The position numbers were made by a program, and so were the translations under genes. A stretch of 36,554 bases of DNA, taken from contig JBFJVZ010000017.1 of assembly GCA_041623895.1 (NCBI GenBank), positions 1 through 36,554 on the forward strand, written 5' to 3'. Below the pieces are notes generated by a model, which worked only from the letters and a program-made list of their open reading frames with translations, searched no databases and was not told the origin of the DNA. How positions within the stretch are numbered: the first letter of the stretch is position 1; every line of letters starts with the position of its first letter. The stretch is from JBFJVZ01 sp041623895. GTDB lineage: Bacteria > Planctomycetota > Planctomycetia > Pirellulales > Pirellulaceae. Positions 31,168 to 36,554 of this stretch are shown in pieces.

Positions 31168-32610
31168 ATGAATTGCACACGACGTATCATCGCACTGCTT
31201 TGTTGTTTCATCGCCTCCACAGCTCTGGCCGAAGAAACCAGACCCAACATCTTGTTCGCGATTGCCGACGATTGGGGTTGGCCTCATGCTGGCGCCTACG
31301 GCGATCCGGTCGTGCAAACACCGAACTTCGACCGACTCGCCGCTGAAGGCGCTCTTTTTCATCACGCCTATGTGTCGTCGCCTTCCTGCACGCCGTCGCG
31401 GGGCGCGATCTTAACCGGGCGATACCATTGGCAGCTGGAAGGTGCCGGGAATCTTTGGAGTGTCTTTCCCGATAAATTTGTTACCTATCCGGAGCAGTTG
31501 GCAAAGACGGGGTATGTCACCGCTGCGCGTGGCAAACACTGGGGACCGGGACGCACCGAAACCAAAGGGCGAAATTTATCGGGGGATCCCGCTCCGCCGC
31601 TGGCCAAGTTTTTGGCGGAACGCCCCAAAAACAAACCTTTTTGCTACTGGTTGGGCACCAGTGACCCGCATCGGCCGTTCAAGTTGGGCAGCGGCAAAGC
31701 AAGTGGTATCGATCCGATCAAGATCAAGCTCTTTGGCCATTATCCTGACTCGCCGGAAGTTCGCGGCGACGTGGCGGATTATTACTTTGAAGTTCAGCGG
31801 TTCGACAAGCTCGTCGGTGAGGCGATCAAGGCGTTAGCAGAGGCCGGCCAGTTGGACAACACGATCATCGTGATGACCGGCGACCACGGCATGCCTTTCC
31901 CGCGATGCAAGAGCAACAACTACGATTGCGGGGCTCGCGTCCCGCTGGCGATTCGTTGGCCGGCAAAGATCAAAGCCGGCACGGTGGTCAATGATTTTGT
32001 CAGTCTGGTTGATTTAGCACCAACCTATTACCAGGCCGCCGCTGTATCGATCCCCGCTGATGTTTCAGGTCGCAGCCTGTTACCTCTGCTTACCGGGGAT
32101 GAAAATGGCAACCGCAGCTTTGTCGTGCACGGCAAGGAGCGTCACGTGCCCGGTCAAGAAGCTCCCGATATGGGCGGATATCCATGCCGCGCCATTCGCA
32201 CTCATGACTTCCTGTACATTCACAATTTCCGACCCGATCGTTGGCCAGCGGGAACACCACACTACGAAAAAGCTGCTGTGAAAAATGCCTGGTTGGCCGA
32301 CTGTGACAACGGTCCGACGAAGACCTACATTGTTGACAATCGCGACAAAGATGAAGCGCATCGGCGGGCGTACGATCTCGCGTTTGGCAAACGGCCGGCT
32401 GACGAACTCTATGACTTGAAGAAAGACCCCGAGCAGTTGGTCAACGTGGCCGGGGAAGCTGCCTATCGCGATACGGTGAAAGAACTGAAACAGCGGCTGT
32501 TTAAGGAGCTTCAGAAAACCGGTGATCCGCGTGTCACCGGCAGCGGAGTCGACTTTGACGCCTTCAAGTATCTGGGTGGGGCACCGACACATCCGCAAGG
32601 CAAAAAGTAA
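31168..32610 (+). CDS. secreted sulfatase, formylglycine type
   Basis: The 480-residue exported enzyme has a signal peptide (1 to about 22). RPNILFAIADDWGWPHAGAY contains the N-terminal aspartate metal ligands. Cys74 in CTPSRGAILTGRY would be converted to formylglycine. TGDHGMPFPRCKSNNYDCG carries the second DH metal ligand set. The layout resembles the sulfamidase/heparan-type S1_8 group by my reading, but the substrate cannot be fixed. GKHWGPG stands where many relatives have GKWHLG. ATG 31168 is chosen for the signal peptide; an in-frame ATG at 31126 gives a proline-rich preface. It needs a formylglycine-generating enzyme, not seen in this window. It follows the hydroxyproline-type lyase. 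Confidence 0.92.
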   Translation: MNCTRRIIALLCCFIASTALAEETRPNILFAIADDWGWPHAGAYGDPVVQTPNFDRLAAEGALFHHAYVSSPSCTPSRGAILTGRYHWQLEGAGNLWSVFPDKFVTYPEQLAKTGYVTAARGKHWGPGRTETKGRNLSGDPAPPLAKFLAERPKNKPFCYWLGTSDPHRPFKLGSGKASGIDPIKIKLFGHYPDSPEVRGDVADYYFEVQRFDKLVGEAIKALAEAGQLDNTIIVMTGDHGMPFPRCKSNNYDCGARVPLAIRWPAKIKAGTVVNDFVSLVDLAPTYYQAAAVSIPADVSGRSLLPLLTGDENGNRSFVVHGKERHVPGQEAPDMGGYPCRAIRTHDFLYIHNFRPDRWPAGTPHYEKAAVKNAWLADCDNGPTKTYIVDNRDKDEAHRRAYDLAFGKRPADELYDLKKDPEQLVNVAGEAAYRDTVKELKQRLFKELQKTGDPRVTGSGVDFDAFKYLGGAPTHPQGKK

Positions 32611-32717
32611 TCTTTCCTTCGGATAGGCAGTACGAGTAGCGACACGCTCTGTGTGCCGCAGCGGTAAAATTGACGGCATCAGTGTGCTGCGACTTTTTTC
32701 TCGGGCGAGAGAGGAAC

Positions 32718-34022
32718 ATGAGATATTTTTGTTTGCTGTGTTTTGTCTTCGTCGGCTCGCTTGTCAGTGCTGCTGAGCGACCCAACATCTTGATCATTTT
32801 CACCGACGATCAGGGCTATGCCGATCTGGGTTGTTACGGTTCCAGCACCAACAAGACGCCGCGGATGGATCAACTGGCTTCCCAAGGCACTCGTTTTACC
32901 GACTTTTACTCGCAGCACGTTTGCGGGCCATCGCGATCCGCGCTGCTGACTGGCCGCTACCCGATTCGCAGCAAAGGTTGGAGCATGCCGGCCAGTGAGA
33001 TCACGTTTGCCGAATTGATCCGCGAGGCCGGATATCAGACCGCTTGCATTGGTAAGTGGGATGTCAGTAATCGAAAGGCGATCATCGATCGGATGCCGAA
33101 TGCACAAGGGTTTGACTATTACTTTGGTACGCTGGGTGCGAACGACGGTGGCCGCGTTGGCTTTCACGAAAATAATCAGCCCGCGGGTAATACCAGCGAC
33201 ATGGGCAGCCTGACGCGGCTGTACACCGATAAGGCGATCGATTTCTTGAAGCACCAACGTGATCGCGAAAAACCGTTTGTCTTGTACGTTGCCCATACGA
33301 TGATGCACACGATCATCGATGCATCACCAAAGTTTCGCGGCAAGTCGAAAGGCGATTTGTACGGTGATGTGGTCGAAGAATTTGATTACGAAACCGGCCG
33401 CCTGCTGGACGTGGTCGATGAACTTGGGCTGCGCGACAATACACTGGTGATTTACACGACCGACAATGGTCCTTGGAACCAGCCCGCGTACACGGACAAA
33501 AAGAAGGGGCATCCGCCTGGGTCGATTTTCTGGGGCGATGCGGGACCGCTTCGGGAGGGAAAAGGATCGTGTTACGAAGGCGGTTCGCGAGCGCCCTGCA
33601 TCGTTCGTTGGCCCGGTAAAGTACCCGCTGGCAGAGTTTGCGATGCAGTCTTTGCGACGATCGATTTCCTGCCGACTTTTTCTACCCTGGCCGGATATGA
33701 TGTCCCCGACGACCGGATCATTGACGGTGTCGATCAAACGGATTTGTTGACAGGCAAGAGCGATCAGGGCGCACGTACGACGTTTTTTTACCAGGGTAAC
33801 GGCCTCCGCCAAGGCAAGTGGAAATACTTGCAAGCCGTGCACAAGGTGCCCGGTTATGCGCAAGACAAAAATCGCGAAAAAGTCGAAGAACTGTACGACT
33901 TGGAAGCCGACATTGGCGAAACAAAGAATCTCGCTGCGGAGTATCCCGAGAAAGTTTCGACGTTGAAATCTTTGTTGCAATCGATCAATGACGGCAAGCA
34001 AGAGGTGAATTCAACAAGATGA
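32718..34022 (+). CDS. secreted sulfatase with Asp in the GKW(H) position
   Basis: The 434-residue exported enzyme has a signal peptide (1 to about 18). RPNILIIFTDDQGYADLGCYG carries the metal-binding aspartates. Cys69 in CGPSRSALLTGRY is the formylglycine site. TTDNGPW provides the second metal site. At G112-K-W-D115 the histidine that follows KW in most sulfatases is aspartate (IGKWDVSN), which may mark a separate subfamily or altered sulfate binding. ATG 32718 is supported by GAGAGGA just upstream. Its final ATGA (34019-34022) is the start of the PhoD-like gene, so the two are coupled in translation. Substrate is unknown; a sulfated polysaccharide or glycoprotein is plausible. Confidence 0.92.
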   Translation: MRYFCLLCFVFVGSLVSAAERPNILIIFTDDQGYADLGCYGSSTNKTPRMDQLASQGTRFTDFYSQHVCGPSRSALLTGRYPIRSKGWSMPASEITFAELIREAGYQTACIGKWDVSNRKAIIDRMPNAQGFDYYFGTLGANDGGRVGFHENNQPAGNTSDMGSLTRLYTDKAIDFLKHQRDREKPFVLYVAHTMMHTIIDASPKFRGKSKGDLYGDVVEEFDYETGRLLDVVDELGLRDNTLVIYTTDNGPWNQPAYTDKKKGHPPGSIFWGDAGPLREGKGSCYEGGSRAPCIVRWPGKVPAGRVCDAVFATIDFLPTFSTLAGYDVPDDRIIDGVDQTDLLTGKSDQGARTTFFYQGNGLRQGKWKYLQAVHKVPGYAQDKNREKVEELYDLEADIGETKNLAAEYPEKVSTLKSLLQSINDGKQEVNSTR

Positions 34023-35557
34023 GAATCATTTTATTTGTGATCGCTGTCTGTGTTTTTGCGGCGCCCACGGTCGCGCAGCATGACGGTGCTCGTGACGCTG
34101 TCCGTCACATTGCCAACGGCAAATTCGACCAGGTCGACGCGACGCTAGAGAAGAAGAAGCCTTTTGCAGGTGACGCTGAATCGGCATTCGTTCAAATGCT
34201 AAGCCTGCTGGCCCAGGACAAGCCGGACGAGGCACTGATCAAGGCGCGCGAGGCCGTTCAGCGCGGATTGCCGTTTGAGCGATTGGTGGTTGGACCACGG
34301 CAGCAGCTGTCAAAACTGCATGAGCTGCGCGATTTTCGGGCCTGGGAAAAAGAGGTCGCACCATCGACGTTGGTCCATGGTCCGATGGTGGGAGCCGTCG
34401 CCGACAATTACGTGGACATTTGGGTGCGAACATCCCGTGCGGCAGAGGTGGTGGTAAAATCGAAAACCGGCATCTGTATCCCGAGGCAAACGAGCAAAAC
34501 AACAGACTTCACCACCGTCGTTGAATTGCAGGGCCTGTTACCATCGACAGAATACGCCTACGACGTGGTGGTTGATGGAAAGCTGTCGGGCTCGGGGGTC
34601 GTTCGGACCTTTCCTCATCACCAGTCAAACGGGAAATTCAAAGTTGGTTTTGGCGGCGGCGCGGGCTATGTACCGGAGTGGGAGCGGATGTGGGACACGA
34701 TTTTGAGCTTTCAGCCGAATGCCTTTCTAATGCTGGGTGATAATGTCTACATCGATCAGCCGGAGCAGTCGCTGACACAGCGATACTGTTATTACCGCCG
34801 GCAATCACGGCCGGAATGGAAACGACTGACGGCTCGCACGCCGATCTTTGCGATTTGGGACGATCACGATTTCGGCACCAACGACTGCGTGCCGGGTCCC
34901 GAAATTGAAAAGCCGGCTTGGAAACGCGAAGCCTGGAATATCTTTCAACAGAATTGGGCAAATCCGGCTTACGGAGGCGGTTACTCGCAGCCCGGTTGTT
35001 GGTATGACTTTCGGATTGGCGACGTGCATTTGATCATGCTGGACGGTCGATACTATCGCGATCTGAAAGGCGGCACGATGTTGGGGCCGGTGCAGAAGAA
35101 TTGGCTGTTGGCCACACTGTCCCGTTCCAGGGCAACCTTCAAAGTGATCGCTTCGCCCGTCCCCTTCACGGTGGGAATCAAGAAAGGCAGCCGTGATCCT
35201 TGGGATGGTTTTCCGGAAGAGCGAGAAGAAATCTTTAGCCACATCGAGTCGAAAAAAATAGAAGGCGTGTTCTTGATTGCTGCCGATCGTCACCGCACAG
35301 ACTTGCGAGTCACGCGGCGGCCAAACGGCTATGACCTGTACGAGTTTGAAAGCTCTCGGTTGACGAATCACCACACGCATTCGGTCGTCAAGACAGACGG
35401 CTTGATCTGGGGCTATAACAAGACCTGCTCGTTTGCATTGATGAATTTCGATACGACGTTGGACGATCCTCAAGTGACGTTCGAATGCATCGATATTGAC
35501 GGCAAAATACAGCATTCTTATGTGCTCAAACACAGCCAGCTGGTGTTCAAGCCGTAA
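34019..35557 (+). CDS. PhoD-like metallophosphoesterase, exported
   Basis: The 512-residue protein has a signal peptide (1-19) and an N-terminal helical segment of TPR-like character (about 22-110). An immunoglobulin-like domain (about 118-200) comes next. The PhoD-type phosphoesterase core follows with MLGDNVYID (about 238-246), IWDDHDFGTND (about 280-290), MLDGRYYRD (about 340-349) and AADRHRTDLRV (about 421-431). These hold the usual metal ligands; the last block has A-DRH rather than G-DRH. PhoD enzymes release phosphate from phosphodiesters such as teichoic acid or phospholipids. Here it is coupled to a sulfatase, which suggests desulfation and dephosphorylation of the same polymer. The epimerase gene begins 19 bases later. 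Confidence 0.9.
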   Translation: MRIILFVIAVCVFAAPTVAQHDGARDAVRHIANGKFDQVDATLEKKKPFAGDAESAFVQMLSLLAQDKPDEALIKAREAVQRGLPFERLVVGPRQQLSKLHELRDFRAWEKEVAPSTLVHGPMVGAVADNYVDIWVRTSRAAEVVVKSKTGICIPRQTSKTTDFTTVVELQGLLPSTEYAYDVVVDGKLSGSGVVRTFPHHQSNGKFKVGFGGGAGYVPEWERMWDTILSFQPNAFLMLGDNVYIDQPEQSLTQRYCYYRRQSRPEWKRLTARTPIFAIWDDHDFGTNDCVPGPEIEKPAWKREAWNIFQQNWANPAYGGGYSQPGCWYDFRIGDVHLIMLDGRYYRDLKGGTMLGPVQKNWLLATLSRSRATFKVIASPVPFTVGIKKGSRDPWDGFPEEREEIFSHIESKKIEGVFLIAADRHRTDLRVTRRPNGYDLYEFESSRLTNHHTHSVVKTDGLIWGYNKTCSFALMNFDTTLDDPQVTFECIDIDGKIQHSYVLKHSQLVFKP

Positions 35558-35576
35558 TCGCGAATCAGTCCTCACC

Positions 35577-36506
35577 GTGCCGCAACCAATTCAAATCATC
35601 GATTCACATACAGCCGGCGAACCAACCCGCGTGGTGATTGATGGGGGCCCGGCTCTCGGCGCTGGCCCGCTCAGCGACCGTCTTGTCCGCTTTCGAGATT
35701 CGTTTGATCGCTATCGGGCCGCGATCGTGCGTGAGCCTCGTGGATCCGACGTGCTGGTGGGAGCGATGCTGTGCGATCCGTGTGACCGGTCGTGCTCCGC
35801 CGGTGTGATCTTCTTTAACAATGTCGGCTACCTGGGCATGTGTGGTCACGGGATGATCGGTGTCGTGGCAACTTTGCAACATTTAGGGCGAATCGAGCCT
35901 GGTGGCTGCAAAGTCGAAACGCCCGTTGGTACTGTTGCGGCAGTTTTGAATGCTGACGGCAGCGTTTCGATCGAAAATGTGCCAAGCTATCGCAAGGCCA
36001 AGAACATCACGGTTGAAATCGAAGGAGTTGGGTCAGTCGTTGGTGACGTCGCGTGGGGCGGCAACTGGTTCTACCTGATACGCCAGCCCGTGGAGGAGAT
36101 ATTGCTCGATCAAGTTGGGCGGTTACAACATCTTGCTTCGTCGATCCGCGCAGCAATCAACGATGCGGGTTATCCCGAAGTTGACCACATCGAATTGTTC
36201 GGCAAGCCCGAACAGACGGACTCCGATTCGCGAAACTTCGTCTTATGCCCGGGACTGGAGTATGACCGATCGCCCTGCGGCACCGGCACAAGTGCAAAAC
36301 TGGCTTGTTTGGCGGCAGACGGCAAGTTGTCGCCGGGCGAGAACTGGGTACAAGAAGGCGTTCTGGGAACGCGATTTCAAGGCTCTTATCGTTGGCATGA
36401 CGAAGCAAACCAGACGATCATTCCCACGATCACAGGTTCGGCCTTTGTGACGGCCGAGGCGACATTGTTGCTGCAAGATGACGACCCTTTTTGCTGGGGA
36501 ATCTAG
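35577..36506 (+). CDS. proline racemase family, probable 4-hydroxyproline 2-epimerase
   Basis: The 309-residue cytoplasmic enzyme has both catalytic cysteines of the two-base racemases: Cys89 in MCGHGMIG and Cys234 in SPCGTGTSAKLACLAADGKL. Relatives with threonine at one position are dehydratases, so an epimerase is favoured. IDSHTAGEPTRVVIDGG at the start and DRSPCGTGTSAK near the end resemble trans-4-hydroxy-L-proline 2-epimerases more than true proline racemases. It would convert trans-4-hydroxy-L-proline to cis-4-hydroxy-D-proline, the first step of bacterial hydroxyproline catabolism. GTG 35577 is preferred because the family begins with this segment; no good ribosome-binding site is visible, which suggests coupling to the upstream gene. 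The oxidase of the next step is not in the window. Confidence 0.88.
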   Translation: MPQPIQIIDSHTAGEPTRVVIDGGPALGAGPLSDRLVRFRDSFDRYRAAIVREPRGSDVLVGAMLCDPCDRSCSAGVIFFNNVGYLGMCGHGMIGVVATLQHLGRIEPGGCKVETPVGTVAAVLNADGSVSIENVPSYRKAKNITVEIEGVGSVVGDVAWGGNWFYLIRQPVEEILLDQVGRLQHLASSIRAAINDAGYPEVDHIELFGKPEQTDSDSRNFVLCPGLEYDRSPCGTGTSAKLACLAADGKLSPGENWVQEGVLGTRFQGSYRWHDEANQTIIPTITGSAFVTAEATLLLQDDDPFCWGI

Positions 36507-36526
36507 TTCGACAGCGGTACTTTTAT

Positions 36527-36554
36527 CAGCCGCAGTGGGCTAACGCCCGGCGGC
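36527..36554. repeat. start of an intergenic inverted repeat cut by the window end
   Basis: CAGCCGCAGTGGGC followed by TAAC and GCCCGGCGGC folds as nested stems (GGGC with GCCC, GCCG with CGGC). It looks like a common planctomycete intergenic repeat but is incomplete here. Confidence 0.4.

Noticed and set aside
1..36554. Search for CRISPR arrays, tRNA/rRNA genes, transposases, integrases and toxin-antitoxin pairs
   Set aside because: No regular direct-repeat/spacer pattern, no tRNA cloverleaf or conserved rRNA segment, and no transposase or integrase motif could be recognised by eye.

Overview
The window looks like a chromosomal segment from a planctomycete of the Rhodopirellula/Pirellulaceae type. 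The evidence is the gene content: planctomycete PSCyt1/DUF1549/DUF1553 and DUF1501 proteins, a surface protein with the N-terminal motif RPRLEPLENRRVLA and a C-terminal dockerin-like segment, two sulfatases, a ThuA-domain protein, two ECF sigma factors, and short dispersed inverted repeats between genes. No rRNA, tRNA, CRISPR array, prophage or insertion sequence was seen. Names of families come from reading the translations; no database search was possible.

Region 1 (1-9.1 kb) is housekeeping. It starts inside dnaX, followed by ebfC (ybaB family) and recR in the classical order, then rpoN (sigma-54). Next come a DUF2306-like membrane protein (minus strand), two overlapping tiny membrane proteins that look like paralogues, and a minus-strand pair comF - DUF502. 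An 840-base leader with a small ORF precedes an ECF sigma factor that ends in a strong intrinsic terminator. The most striking detail is in dnaX. A run of ten A (914-923) sits just after the clamp-loader core, and both alternative frames hit a stop within nine bases. This is the layout expected for programmed slippage that makes a short gamma form as well as tau.

Region 2 (9.1-21.1 kb) is accessory. It holds a possibly decayed small two-gene module, a GNAT acetyltransferase, a secreted PQQ-type beta-propeller protein and a 1309-residue surface protein. A frameshifted remnant of a bestrophin-like channel gene follows on the minus strand. Then come two adjacent genes that split a planctomycete dehydrogenase/haem architecture: an SGNH-like plus PVC beta-propeller plus HEAT protein, and a HEAT plus cupredoxin plus c-type haem protein. 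A small secreted protein closes the region on the minus strand.

Region 3 (21.3-27.7 kb) is a co-directional four-gene set: ECF sigma factor, FecR/LamG membrane protein (probable anti-sigma or sensor), PSCyt1-DUF1549-DUF1553 protein and a DUF1501 protein with a Tat-like leader. This order recurs in planctomycetes, and its substrate is unknown.

Region 4 (27.8 kb to the end) begins with a minus-strand ThuA-domain protein. A plus-strand series follows: two DapA/NanA-family lyases, two sulfatases, a PhoD-like phosphoesterase and a two-cysteine proline racemase-family protein best read as 4-hydroxyproline 2-epimerase. The second lyase resembles the dehydratase/deaminase-type enzymes of hydroxyproline catabolism. 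Together these suggest breakdown of sulfated, hydroxyproline-containing glycoprotein (for example algal wall protein). The oxidase and dehydrogenase steps are not in the window and may lie beyond its right edge.

At least four kinds of short inverted-repeat element occur between genes in the right two-thirds of the window. Two copies of one REP-like family lie in opposite orientation 11 kb apart.
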